13,517 bases of DNA from an uncultured Veillonellaceae bacterium (GCA_900546795.1 UREG01000039.1:1-13517); one strand, 5' to 3'. Counted from the first letter of the stretch, positions 6,000 to 13,417 are shown. Notes: a model not told the origin generated them from the sequence alone. Made by a program: numbers and translations.

Positions 6000-8027
6000 A
6001 TGGAATCATTGCAGGTATTAAAAGGCGTGGGCAAACAGCGGGCGCAGCTGCTGGGGCGGCTGGGGATATACAGCGTAGAAGAGCTGGCGGAATATTTTCC
6101 GCGGGATTATGAGGATCGGAGCCAGCGGCGACGGATCGGCGAGACCGAGATCGGCAAGTATCAGACGGTGCGGGGCGTCGTAAAGAAAATCGAGGAAAAG
6201 CGGCTCCGGCCGCGGCTGTCGCTTTTGATCGTTACGATCAGCGACGGGTCGGGCACGATGCAGCTGACTTGGTTTAATCAGCCGTTTAAGAAAAAGATGT
6301 TTCGGGAAGGCATGGAGCTTGCGGTGTACGGCAAGGTGGAGATGAATTACGGCATGCGGCAGATCAATGACGCGGAGGCGGAACCTGCGGCGGAAACGGA
6401 CGCGTCGGAGTGGGGGATATATCCGCTGTATTCTCTGGTGCAGGGAGTGTCGCAGAATCTGGTGCGCCAGACGGTGCAGGCGGCGCTGGATCGAGGGATT
6501 GCCGGGAAGGAGCGGCTGCCGGAAGGGCTGCGCAGGAAATATGACCTGCCGGAACGGGCGGCGGCGCTTCGGGCGATTCATTTTCCCAATACAATGGAAG
6601 AAATGGAGCGGGCGCGGCGGCGGTTCGTGTGGGAAGAATTGTTTTATCTGCAGCTCTTGTTTCAGTATATCCGGCAGAAGAAGCGGACGGAGGGCACCGG
6701 GCTTAAATGCGGGCCGAACGGCAGTCTGCTGCGGCAGGTGATCGAAAAGCTGCCGTTTACGCTGACGAAGGATCAGCGGAAGGTATTTATAGAAATTGAA
6801 AACGATATGGAAGGGGAGTATCCGATGAACCGGCTCGTCCAGGGCGACGTGGGGTCGGGGAAAACGGCGGTAGCGGCGCTGGCGCTGGCAAAGGCGGTGG
6901 AAAACGGCTATCAGGGGGCATTGATGGCGCCGACGGAGATTCTGGCGTCGCAGCATTATGAGAGCGTTATGGAAATGTTTGCCGGACTGCCGGTGCGGAT
7001 TGCCGTGCTGACGGGAAAAACGACGGAGAAGGAGCGGCGTGAGCTGCTGGAAAAACTGGCCGGGCATGAGATTGACATTTTGATCGGCACGCACGCGCTG
7101 ATACAGGAGCCGGTGCAGTTTGCCGCGCTGGGGCTGGTGGTAACGGACGAGCAGCATCGATTCGGCGTGCGGCAGCGGCAGTTATTGCAGGAAAAAGGCG
7201 AGCATCCGCATGTATTGGTAATGACGGCAACGCCGATTCCCCGGACGATGGCGCTGTCGATTTACGGGCATCTGGACGTTTCTTCGATTCGGGAGATGCC
7301 GCCGGGAAGAAAGCCGGTCAAAACGTATGTGGTGGACGAGAGTATGCGCCGGAGGATTTATGCGTTTTTCCGCCGGGAAATGGACGCAGGGCGGCAGATT
7401 TATGTGGTGTGTCCCTTGGTAGAGGAATCGGAAAAGCTGGATTTGCAGGCAGCCGTCGCATTATACGAGGAATTGCAGCAGGTTTTTGACGGCTATACGT
7501 GCGGTCTGGTGCATGGAAAGATGAAAAGCCGGGAAAAGGACGCGGTGATGACGGACTTTCATCAAGGCAAGATCCAGCTGCTGGTGGCAACCAGCGTGAT
7601 TGAAGTCGGGGTCAATGTGGGCAACGCGACGGTCATCATGATCGACGGGGCGGAACGGTTTGGGCTGGCGCAGCTTCATCAGCTGCGGGGACGGGTCGGC
7701 AGAAGCAGTTATCAATCGTACTGCATTTTGATGAGCCACAGCAAAAAATCGGATACCATGATGCGGCTGAAATTGATGGAAACGATTCACAGCGGATTTA
7801 TTTTGTCGGAAAAGGATTTGATTCTGCGCGGGGCAGGACAGCTTTTCGGGTATCGCCAGCATGGGCTGCCGGATTTGAAGATCGCCGATCCGGTGCGGGA
7901 TATTGCCGTTCTTGAATCGGCGCGGGAGGAAGCGGCGCGGTATATGCGGCAGACGCCGCTGGATAAGATCGAAGAGCAGCTGGAAGCCTATTGGCCGGGA
8001 AAAGCAAAGGAATTGCTCCATAAATAA
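6000..8027 (+). CDS. recG: ATP-dependent DNA helicase RecG
   Basis: Branch-migrating helicase that rescues stalled replication forks and processes Holliday junctions and R-loops. Order: an N-terminal helical segment (LKGVGKQRAQLLGRLGI), a wedge OB-fold at about residues 50-150 (QTVRGVVKKIEE... YGKVEMNYGMRQIND), then two helicase domains. Walker A GDVGSGKTA starts near residue 282, the DEQH box is at 383-386, with TATPIPRT, HGKMKSREKD, EVGVNVGNATV and QLHQLRGRVGRSS following. The C-terminal LRGAGQLFGYRQHGLPDLKIADP is RecG-specific. From the ATG at 6000 it has 675 residues (B. subtilis 682), with GGGAGA (5985-5990) 9 nt ahead. A TTG at 5952 with GAGG 5 nt ahead would add 16 residues, but the predicted transcript starts almost on top of it. 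No clear hairpin terminator follows. Confidence 0.96.
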   Translation: MESLQVLKGVGKQRAQLLGRLGIYSVEELAEYFPRDYEDRSQRRRIGETEIGKYQTVRGVVKKIEEKRLRPRLSLLIVTISDGSGTMQLTWFNQPFKKKMFREGMELAVYGKVEMNYGMRQINDAEAEPAAETDASEWGIYPLYSLVQGVSQNLVRQTVQAALDRGIAGKERLPEGLRRKYDLPERAAALRAIHFPNTMEEMERARRRFVWEELFYLQLLFQYIRQKKRTEGTGLKCGPNGSLLRQVIEKLPFTLTKDQRKVFIEIENDMEGEYPMNRLVQGDVGSGKTAVAALALAKAVENGYQGALMAPTEILASQHYESVMEMFAGLPVRIAVLTGKTTEKERRELLEKLAGHEIDILIGTHALIQEPVQFAALGLVVTDEQHRFGVRQRQLLQEKGEHPHVLVMTATPIPRTMALSIYGHLDVSSIREMPPGRKPVKTYVVDESMRRRIYAFFRREMDAGRQIYVVCPLVEESEKLDLQAAVALYEELQQVFDGYTCGLVHGKMKSREKDAVMTDFHQGKIQLLVATSVIEVGVNVGNATVIMIDGAERFGLAQLHQLRGRVGRSSYQSYCILMSHSKKSDTMMRLKLMETIHSGFILSEKDLILRGAGQLFGYRQHGLPDLKIADPVRDIAVLESAREEAARYMRQTPLDKIEEQLEAYWPGKAKELLHK

Positions 8028-8066
8028 ATAAAATAAGGCAAAATGGGTAAAAAAAGGTTATATTGC

Positions 8067-8095
8067 TTGACAAACAGAAGGGATTTTTTTATACT
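8067..8095 (+). promoter_or_regulatory. Consensus sigma-A promoter of the ECF S-component gene
   Basis: TTGACA (8067-8072), exactly 17 nt, then TATACT (8090-8095): five or six of six matches in each box, the best promoter in the window. The expected start is near 8102. It shows that the ECF gene is a separate transcription unit from recG despite the same direction and the lack of a visible recG terminator. Confidence 0.85.
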
Positions 8096-8101
8096 CTCTA
8101 A

Positions 8102-8225
8102 AGGTCGTATAAATACGGTAAAAGGAGGGAAGCCGATATCAGAACAGGAGTCGGACGGACACCGGTGTCTCATACGGCCGAATAGTTATTTTGGATTCGA
8201 CTTATATCCGAAGAGGAATGAGAAC
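8102..8225 (+). promoter_or_regulatory. Structured 5' leader of the ECF gene, possible riboswitch of unassigned class
   Basis: About 137 nt separate the predicted start site from the ATG at 8239, long for a simple leader. Local pairings visible are CCGA (8133-8136) with TCGG (8151-8154), the self-complementary GACACCGGTGTC (8158-8169), CGAAT (8179-8183) with ATTCG (8195-8199), and the alternative GGAT (8193-8196) with ATCC (8206-8209), which excludes the previous one. A GGAGG at 8124-8128 has no usual start codon after it. No intrinsic terminator is present, so any control would act on translation. I could not match it to a known riboswitch consensus. Confidence 0.35.
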
Positions 8226-8238
8226 GGAGGACTTTGCG

Positions 8239-8865
8239 ATGAGTAAAATGAGCAGTGCAGGCGTATTGCCGGCGCGACGCGCCGCGTTTACGGTAAAAGA
8301 GCTGACGGTTATCGGTATGCTGGCGTCGATCACCATCTTGCTGGGGGTTACCGGATATGGATTTATCCCGCTGTTTTATATGAAAGCCACGATTTTGCAT
8401 GTGCCGGTCATTATCGGAGCGGTGCTTGCCGGCCCGAGAGTGGGTATGATGGTTGGCTTTATTTTCGGCGTGTTCAGCATGTTTCAGGCGGTTACGGCGC
8501 CGACGTCTGTGATGTCGATATTCTTGAATCCCTTTGTGGACCCGAGAAATCTGATCACGGTCATGGTGCCGCGGATTTTGATCGGCCTGACGGCGTATCT
8601 GGTGTATCGGTTCATGATTGGCGGCAAGACGCTGCGCATGGCGTTGGCGGCGATCTGCGGTTCGATGGTCAATACGGTGCTTTTCATGAGCTGCATTTAT
8701 ATATTCCATGCGGAAGAATTTGCGGCGGCGCAGAACATGTCGGTGGACGTGGTCTGGAACATTGTCGTCGGCATCTGCATCAGCAACGGTATCCCGGAAG
8801 CACTGGTGGCGGCGGCAATCACCGTGCCGGTTGTGCTGGCCGTGCAGAAAGCACAGAAACGCTAA
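8239..8865 (+). CDS. ECF transporter S component (substrate-binding membrane subunit)
   Basis: Integral membrane protein of 208 residues that captures a micronutrient and delivers it through a shared energising module (EcfT plus two EcfA ATPases), none of which is encoded here; this suits a group II ECF system. About five or six hydrophobic segments are visible: near residues 20-40, 47-66, 68-84, 107-127, 135-154 and 170-200. The stretch KATILHVPVIIGAVLAGPRVGMMVGFIFGVFSM, split over residues 49-81, is typical of the PF12822/COG4684 S-component family, which includes vitamin transporters such as PanT. The vitamin cannot be told from sequence alone. The ATG at 8239 is 8 nt after GGAGG (8226-8230); upstream in-frame codons add no family sequence. 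It has its own promoter, long leader and terminator. Confidence 0.87.
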   Translation: MSKMSSAGVLPARRAAFTVKELTVIGMLASITILLGVTGYGFIPLFYMKATILHVPVIIGAVLAGPRVGMMVGFIFGVFSMFQAVTAPTSVMSIFLNPFVDPRNLITVMVPRILIGLTAYLVYRFMIGGKTLRMALAAICGSMVNTVLFMSCIYIFHAEEFAAAQNMSVDVVWNIVVGICISNGIPEALVAAAITVPVVLAVQKAQKR

Positions 8866-8910
8866 TATACAATATATATAGGAAACTTATAAAGAAGACA
8901 GAAGGCAAGG

Positions 8911-8953
8911 AAAACAGCCTGCGGACAAAGGAGCCGCAGGCTGTTTTGTTTTT
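8911..8953 (+). terminator. Rho-independent terminator after the ECF gene
   Basis: AAAACAGCCTGCGG (8911-8924) pairs perfectly with CCGCAGGCTGTTTT (8934-8947) over a 9-nt loop, followed by G and TTTTT to 8953. The 14-bp GC-rich stem 46 nt after the stop ends this transcript and isolates it from the feo operon. Confidence 0.92.
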
Positions 8954-9005
8954 CTGCCGGGGAATACGATGGGCAGGGGATGGCTCTGCCGACGAGGAAG
9001 AAGAA

Positions 9006-9092
9006 ACAAAATGAAAATAAATTGAGAACATAATTCTCAACACGGTATCAAAATTAAATGATAATTGATTTGGGAACAAATGAGAATAAATT
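9006..9092. repeat. Imperfect direct repeat in the feo upstream region
   Basis: ACAAAATGAAAATAAATT (9006-9023) recurs about 70 bp later as ACAAATGAGAATAAATT (9076-9092). Between them lie the inverted repeat at 9022-9040 and an ATGATAATTGATTT block (9058-9071). The repeated TGA(A/G/T)AAT units resemble Fur half-sites (GATAAT-like), fitting an iron operon, but none forms the exact 7-1-7 palindrome. The stretch 8954-9169 holds no credible gene. Confidence 0.4.
9022..9040. repeat. Perfect 7-bp inverted repeat upstream of feoA, candidate metal-regulator site
   Basis: TTGAGAA (9022-9028) and TTCTCAA (9034-9040) flank CATAA. The arms resemble Fur-box arms (TGAGAAT-N-ATTCTCA), but the centre is two bases too wide. 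A weak promoter overlapping it can be drawn (TCAACA 9037-9042, 17 nt, GATAAT 9060-9065), in which case the repeat would cover its -35. Confidence 0.4.
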
Positions 9093-9169
9093 AATAAAGA
9101 GCAGAGTAAATACAAGGATAATAGAAAGTATACCAAGGAAGTAATTATGAAATATTCTTAAAATAATGT

Positions 9170-9199
9170 TTGACAAAGCACCGGCGGCGGTAGTAAACT
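9170..9199 (+). promoter_or_regulatory. Putative main promoter of the feo operon
   Basis: TTGACA (9170-9175), an 18-nt spacer and TAAACT (9194-9199). The start site would be near 9206. Just downstream, two mutually exclusive small inverted repeats share bases: ATACAA/TTGTAT (9205-9210, 9217-9222) and AATTG/CAATT (9215-9219, 9224-9228). Either could be an operator for an iron-responsive regulator (Fur or DtxR type); this is inference. Confidence 0.6.
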
Positions 9200-9251
9200 T
9201 ATTCATACAAAGAGAATTGTATTCAATTAAAGGAAGGGTGTGATTGCCATT

Positions 9252-9461
9252 ATGCCGTTAACATTTGTCGGGCCTGGCGAAAGCAGAGAGATATTGGAAA
9301 TTCGGGGTAAGGACGAAACACGCCGGTTTTTGGAAAATCTGGGGTTTGTAACCGGCAGCATGGTAACTGTCGTCTCTAAATTGGGCGGCAATCTGATCGT
9401 GAGCGTAAAGGATTCGCGGGTAGCGATCAGTCATAAGATGGCGAATCGCATCATGGTATAA
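9252..9461 (+). CDS. feoA: FeoA domain protein (first copy)
   Basis: Small cytoplasmic SH3-like protein of the ferrous iron uptake system, thought to modulate FeoB. The 69 residues from the ATG at 9252 begin MPLTFVGPGESREILEIRG and contain the FeoA core RFLENLGFVTGSMVTVVSKLGGNLIVSVKDSRVAIS. The end, HKMANRIMV, matches the family's closing beta strand. AAGGGTGTGAT (9234-9244), close to a full anti-Shine-Dalgarno match, stands 7 nt before this ATG; a GTG at 9240 overlaps that site and is less likely. Compared with the second copy it lacks the PLGDPIEV and RGYELSLRK signatures and has KLGGNLIVSV instead. The second copy starts 16 nt after its stop, within the same operon. Confidence 0.9.
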   Translation: MPLTFVGPGESREILEIRGKDETRRFLENLGFVTGSMVTVVSKLGGNLIVSVKDSRVAISHKMANRIMV

Positions 9462-9477
9462 GAAAGGGGACGAAGGA

Positions 9478-9699
9478 ATGAAGAGTTTGCGAGATGTGGC
9501 CTGCGGCGAGACGGTTACCGTTGTGAAGCTGCATGGTATTGGGGCGCTGAAAAAGCGCATCATGGATATGGGCATCACGAAGGGCTGCTCGGTGTTTGTC
9601 CGCAAGGTAGCTCCGCTCGGCGATCCTATCGAAGTAACGGTTCGCGGATATGAATTGTCGCTTCGCAAGGCAGAAGCAGAAAATATTGAAGTGCAGTAG
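9478..9699 (+). CDS. feoA: FeoA domain protein (second copy)
   Basis: Second FeoA of the operon, 73 residues, closer to the family consensus: a short beta strand (SLRDVACGETVTVVKL), GIGALKKRIMDMGITKGCSVFV, and the hallmark APLGDPIEVTVRGYELSLRKAEAENI. It is cytoplasmic and presumed to bind or regulate the FeoB G domain or membrane part. The ATG at 9478 is preceded by AAAGGGGA (9463-9470) at 7 nt. It lies between feoA1 (16-nt gap) and feoB (24-nt gap). The two copies are clearly different proteins, not a recent duplication, so they probably have divided roles. Confidence 0.95.
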   Translation: MKSLRDVACGETVTVVKLHGIGALKKRIMDMGITKGCSVFVRKVAPLGDPIEVTVRGYELSLRKAEAENIEVQ

Positions 9700-9723
9700 G
9701 CGCAGCAGAAAGGATTGGATATC

Positions 9724-11883
9724 GTGGCAGAAGTAGTCATTGCATTAGCCGGAAACCCCAATAGTGGGAAAAGTACACTGTTTAATGATTTGACGGGCGC
9801 TTCCCAGTATGTAGGGAACTGGCCGGGGGTAACGGTAGAAAAGAAAGAAGGGCGTCTGAAAGGGCAGAAGGACGTGGTGATCACGGACTTGCCGGGAATT
9901 TATTCGCTGTCTCCGTATACGCTGGAGGAAGTGGTTTCCCGAGATTATCTGCTTGGCAGCAAAGTGGACGGGATCTTGAATATTGTGGACGCGTCCAATA
10001 TTGAACGGAATTTGTATTTGACAACGCAGCTGATGGAAATGGGAATCCCCGTCGTTGTGGCGCTGAATATGATGGATATCGTGCGGAAGCGGGGCGATGT
10101 GATCGATACGGTTTCGCTCTCTACGATGCTGGGATGCCCGGTAGTGGAAATGTCGGCGGTCAGCGGCGAACGGACGGCGGAAGCGGCTGCGGCGGCTGTG
10201 CGGCATGCGCAGCAGAAGCAGGCGGCAAAAACGGTAACGTTTTCTTCGGAAGTGGAAGCGGTTATTCAGGAATTGGAATGCCTGCTTGCAGGCTGCGTGC
10301 CGAAAGAACGGCTGCGCTGGACGGCGGTAAAAGTATTTGAACGGGATAAAGACCTGCATAAAGCGGTGCGTATCCCGGCGGAACTTCTGGCCAAAGCGAA
10401 AGAAATCACAGCCGCGGCGGAAGAAGCGATGGACGATGACAGCGAAAGCATCATTACCAATGAACGGTATGAATATATTGCCGAAGTGATTCAGAAGGCA
10501 GTGAAGAAGAAGGCTACTGGCATGACGCTGTCGGATAAGATCGACCGGGTTGTTACGAATCGGTGGCTGGCGCTGCCGATTTTTGTGGCTATCATGTTTT
10601 TGGTATATTATATTTCTGTAACCTCTCTGGGGACGATCGTAACTGATTTTACAAACGATACGCTGTTTGGCGAATGGGTACAGCCGGCTGTCCAGGAAAC
10701 GCTGGAAGGCTGGGGTACGGAAGACTGGATGATTTCTCTTATTGTAGACGGGATTATCGGCGGGCTGGCGGCTCCGATCGGCTTTGCTCCGCAGATGGCT
10801 ATTTTGTTCTTGTTCCTGTCGTTCTTGGAAGACTGCGGGTATATGGCGCGGGTTGCGTTTATTATGGACCGGATTTTCCATCGGTTCGGCCTTTCGGGCA
10901 AGAGCTTTATTCCGCTTTTGATTTCTTCCGGCTGCGGCGTTCCGGGGATTATGGCTTCCCGGACGATTGAGAATGAACGGGATCGGCGCATGACGATCAT
11001 GACGACGACGTTTATTCCCTGCGGCGCGAAGCTGCCGGTTATTGCGCTGATTTCCGGCGCGATTATGGGCGGCGAATGGTGGATGGCGCCGGCTATGTAT
11101 TTTGTTGGTATTGTTTCCGTTATTGTATCGGCAATTATTTTGAAAAAGACGTCTGTCTTTGCCGGCGATCCGGCTCCGTTTGTTATGGAGCTGCCGCAGT
11201 ATCATATGCCGACGATGCGGAATGTGCTGCTCCATGTATGGGAACGGGTATGGAGCTTCCTGAAAAAAGCGGGAACGATTTTGTTCCTCTGCTGTATTGT
11301 GATGTGGTTCCTGGCTACGTTCGGATTTGAAGACGGCGGATTTGTGATGGTAGAAGATATTGAAAACTGCCTCATGGCGACGATCGGCAACGCGATGGCT
11401 CCGATTTTCGCGCCGCTTGGATTTGGTACGTGGCAGGCGGTAGCTTCGGCGATCAGCGGGTTTGCCGCAAAAGAAGCGATTGTCAGCACGATGGCGGTTC
11501 TGTCGGGTATGGCGGAAGCGGCAGAAGACGACGCCGGTTTGTGGCAGGCGGTTATGGTTATGTTCCCGAGCGCTGTAGCTGCGTTTGCGTTCCTGATCTT
11601 TAACCTGCTCGATTCTCCGTGCCTTGCGGCGATCAGTACGATCAGCAAAGAAATGAATAGCAGCCGGTGGACGTGGATCACGATTCTTTATCAGAATGTA
11701 TTTGCTTACGCGGTAACGCTTATGGTATATCAATTCGGCGTGCTCTTTTTTGAAGGGGGAACGGTAACAGCCGGTACGGCGGCAGCGGTTATTGTATTGG
11801 CAGTGTTCTTGTATCTGCTGTTTCGTCCGGCGCCGAAAGCCAAGAAAGATGAAGACGATTCTGTTCTGGCGGTGCGTGCGTAA
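9724..11883 (+). CDS. feoB: Ferrous iron transport protein B (FeoB GTPase-permease)
   Basis: Cytoplasmic-membrane Fe(II) importer with an N-terminal G domain. G1 GNPNSGKS (10-17), switch region GNWPGVTVEKKEG (31-43), G3 DLPG (55-58), G4 NMMD (115-118) and G5-like SAVSG (144-148) are intact. A helical linker follows to about residue 270, then a polytopic membrane part starting near WLALPIFVAIMFLVYY. Both gate motifs are present: GCGVPG (403-408) and PCGAKLP around Cys433. GFAAKEAIVSTM further on is also typical. The total is 719 residues (E. coli 773). GTG at 9724 is chosen because AAAGGA (9709-9714) is 9 nt ahead and the G1 motif then starts at the usual distance; a TTG at 9715 is nearly on top of that SD. 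The small Cys-rich gene follows 18 nt downstream. Confidence 0.98.
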   Translation: MAEVVIALAGNPNSGKSTLFNDLTGASQYVGNWPGVTVEKKEGRLKGQKDVVITDLPGIYSLSPYTLEEVVSRDYLLGSKVDGILNIVDASNIERNLYLTTQLMEMGIPVVVALNMMDIVRKRGDVIDTVSLSTMLGCPVVEMSAVSGERTAEAAAAAVRHAQQKQAAKTVTFSSEVEAVIQELECLLAGCVPKERLRWTAVKVFERDKDLHKAVRIPAELLAKAKEITAAAEEAMDDDSESIITNERYEYIAEVIQKAVKKKATGMTLSDKIDRVVTNRWLALPIFVAIMFLVYYISVTSLGTIVTDFTNDTLFGEWVQPAVQETLEGWGTEDWMISLIVDGIIGGLAAPIGFAPQMAILFLFLSFLEDCGYMARVAFIMDRIFHRFGLSGKSFIPLLISSGCGVPGIMASRTIENERDRRMTIMTTTFIPCGAKLPVIALISGAIMGGEWWMAPAMYFVGIVSVIVSAIILKKTSVFAGDPAPFVMELPQYHMPTMRNVLLHVWERVWSFLKKAGTILFLCCIVMWFLATFGFEDGGFVMVEDIENCLMATIGNAMAPIFAPLGFGTWQAVASAISGFAAKEAIVSTMAVLSGMAEAAEDDAGLWQAVMVMFPSAVAAFAFLIFNLLDSPCLAAISTISKEMNSSRWTWITILYQNVFAYAVTLMVYQFGVLFFEGGTVTAGTAAAVIVLAVFLYLLFRPAPKAKKDEDDSVLAVRA

Positions 11884-11901
11884 CAGAAAGGGTGTGGTGT
11901 G

Positions 11902-12054
11902 ATGGCAACCTGGATTATCGGTGCGATATTGCTGGCTGTAGTAATATATGTAGCCAGAAACGTATATAAAAAGACGAAAGCCGGAGAATGCTGCGGCTGT
12001 CCGAGCAGCGGCGGAAGCTGCTGTACGTGTCATCATGAAGAAGCAAGAAAATAA
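11902..12054 (+). CDS. FeoB-associated Cys-rich membrane protein
   Basis: A 50-residue protein: one N-terminal membrane helix (TWIIGAILLAVVIYVARNVY, residues 3-22), a short basic stretch (KKTKAG), then a Cys cluster CCGC-PSSGGS-CCTCHH with six cysteines and two histidines (30-45) and a charged end. This matches the small FeoB-associated family (PF12669) found at the ends of feo operons in Firmicutes. It may bind or hand over iron at the cytoplasmic or outer face, or play the part of FeoC; its function is unproven. The ATG at 11902 follows AAAGGGTG (11888-11895) at 6 nt, an SD very like that of feoA1. It ends 6 nt before the shared terminator, so it is the last gene of the operon. Confidence 0.88.
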   Translation: MATWIIGAILLAVVIYVARNVYKKTKAGECCGCPSSGGSCCTCHHEEARK

Positions 12055-12060
12055 TAAAAC

Positions 12061-12091
12061 AAAAAGCAGACTCAATTGAGTCTGCTTTTTT
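12061..12091. terminator. Bidirectional terminator between the feo operon and the helicase gene
   Basis: A perfect 30-bp palindrome: AAAAAGCAGACTC (12061-12073), AATT loop, GAGTCTGCTTTTT (12078-12090), followed by one more T. The A-run and T-run flank the stem symmetrically, so it can end the feo operon (+) and the converging helicase gene (-). Confidence 0.92.
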
Positions 12092-12115
12092 GCTGCATTT
12101 ATGAACGCGGCGGCA

Positions 12116-13417
12116 TCAGCGGCGTTTTTGACGGCGTTTTGCCGTATCTTCCGCCGGTTTGGCGCGCCGTCTGCGGTTGTTTCCGCCTTTGTGGGCCTGT
12201 TTTGCCCGCTTCGCAGTTGTCGGCTGATAGGTGCTGGCCGGCAGTTTGGAAACGACTGCTTTTTTCTTTTTCGGCGGCGTTGATTTTGCCATTACTTTTA
12301 TCTGGCCGTCAGCCGTGTATTTGGTAATCGTTGCCTGGATATTGTGTTCGATGCGGCGAACCCATTCGGTATCTTCCGCTGCCGCAAAGGTAACGGCAAG
12401 TCCGGTTTGGCCTGCCCGGCCGGTGCGGCCGATGCGGTGGGTATAGTAGTCCACGTCATGAGGCACGTCGTAATTGAATACGTGGGTAACGCCTTCGACA
12501 TCGATGCCGCGGGCGGCAATGTCCGTAGCGACCAGATACTGGGTGCGCGCTTTGGCAAAATCGCGGAGTACCTGGATTCGTTTGCCCTGAGACAGGTCGC
12601 CGTGCAGTTCGCCGATATTGAATCCGTCTTGAATGAGCTGGCCTGCCAGTTTGGCGGCGCCTTCTTTCGTGTTGCAGAAAATGACTGCCAGATACGGATC
12701 GGTCTCTTTCATCATTTCTGTCAGACGGCTGTATTTTTCTTTCTGATCCACCATGTAAACGCGCTGCTCGATACGGTCGAGGGTGATCTGCTGTCCTTCT
12801 TGGACGGTAAGGGAGAGCGGAGCGGACATGTATTTTTTTGCCAGTTTGCGGATTCGATCCGGCATGGTTGCGGAAAAGAGGAGAAGCTGGCGGTTTTTTC
12901 CGGTCTTTTCAATGACTTGCTCTACTTCGTCCAAAAATCCCATATGCAGCATCTGGTCGGCTTCGTCTAAGATGACGGTCTGTATGCCGGATAGGGTAAG
13001 GGAGTTCCGCTGGCAGTGATCGAGAAGCCGTCCCGGCGTGCCGATAATGACATGAGGGCGGCGGCGGAGCTGATGCAGCTGTTTTTCTATGGTTTTGCCG
13101 CCAATCAGAGGCAGGACGTCGATATCGGTGCCGGCGGTAAGAAGCGACGCTACTTCCATGATCTGCCGGGTCAGTTCCCGGGTCGGCGTCATAATGAGGA
13201 CTTGTTCCCAGGAAGCCGAGGTTTTTACCCGCTGGAGCGCCGGCAAGAGAAATGCCAGGGTTTTTCCTGTTCCGGTTTGGGCCTGAACGATCAGGTCTTT
13301 GCCGGTAAATGCCGGGGGAATCGCCTTTTCCTGGACGGGCGTGGCAGTTTTGATGCCTTGTTTATGCAGGGCGGCGGTAAAGGTTTCCGTTACGCCCAGA
13401 GTTTGAAATGATTTCAT
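12116..13417 (-). CDS. DEAD-box ATP-dependent RNA helicase
   Basis: RNA-unwinding enzyme used in ribosome assembly, mRNA turnover or cold adaptation; it resembles the CshA/CshB/RhlE type. All motifs are present in 433 residues: Q motif TPVQ (26-29), motif I AQTGTGKT (46-53), Ia PTREL (78-82), GG (106-107), Ib TPGR (127-130), II DEAD (151-154), III SAT (182-184), IV VIFCNT, V ARGID (302-306) and VI HRIGRTGR (327-334). From about residue 375 the tail is low-complexity and strongly basic (PPKKKK, NNRRRR, AKRRQKRR), suited to non-specific RNA binding; there is no DbpA RNA-recognition domain. The ATG (complement of 13415-13417) follows AAAGGAAGGA. It is monocistronic here and converges on the feo operon. 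Confidence 0.96.
   Translation of the reverse strand: MKSFQTLGVTETFTAALHKQGIKTATPVQEKAIPPAFTGKDLIVQAQTGTGKTLAFLLPALQRVKTSASWEQVLIMTPTRELTRQIMEVASLLTAGTDIDVLPLIGGKTIEKQLHQLRRRPHVIIGTPGRLLDHCQRNSLTLSGIQTVILDEADQMLHMGFLDEVEQVIEKTGKNRQLLLFSATMPDRIRKLAKKYMSAPLSLTVQEGQQITLDRIEQRVYMVDQKEKYSRLTEMMKETDPYLAVIFCNTKEGAAKLAGQLIQDGFNIGELHGDLSQGKRIQVLRDFAKARTQYLVATDIAARGIDVEGVTHVFNYDVPHDVDYYTHRIGRTGRAGQTGLAVTFAAAEDTEWVRRIEHNIQATITKYTADGQIKVMAKSTPPKKKKAVVSKLPASTYQPTTAKRAKQAHKGGNNRRRRAKPAEDTAKRRQKRR

Noticed and set aside
6018..7157. Minus-strand open frame of 379 codons opposite recG
   Set aside because: Arg/Gln/Leu/Pro-rich antisense shadow; the recG frame is motif-supported over the whole stretch.
8028..8066. 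Possible recG terminator
   Set aside because: The A-rich stretch after the recG stop forms no convincing stem followed by a T-run.
8102..8238. Cobalamin, FMN, TPP, purine, THF or preQ1 riboswitch in the ECF leader
   Set aside because: Their diagnostic conserved boxes are not present as far as I can read them. The partial cobalamin-like strings are too short and misplaced to name the class.
8043..8246. Small plus-strand open frame spanning the ECF promoter and leader
   Set aside because: Its start lies upstream of the predicted promoter, so it would not be on the ECF transcript, and its sequence has no recognisable feature.
9127..9134. AGTATACC upstream of feo, identical to part of the ppsA inverted repeat
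   Set aside because: Only one half-site of eight bases with no partner arm nearby; chance occurrence in AT-rich DNA is likely.
8819..9136. Hydrophobic 105-codon open frame on the minus strand over the ECF-feo spacer
   Set aside because: It runs through the ECF terminator and the end of the ECF gene, and its hydrophobicity comes from the AT-rich strand. No SD or family resemblance is seen.
9745..12075. Very long open frame on the minus strand opposite feoB (776 codons)
   Set aside because: It is antisense to a fully motif-supported FeoB, its translation is rich in Arg/His/Asn with no recognisable domain, and it arises from codon bias of the real gene.
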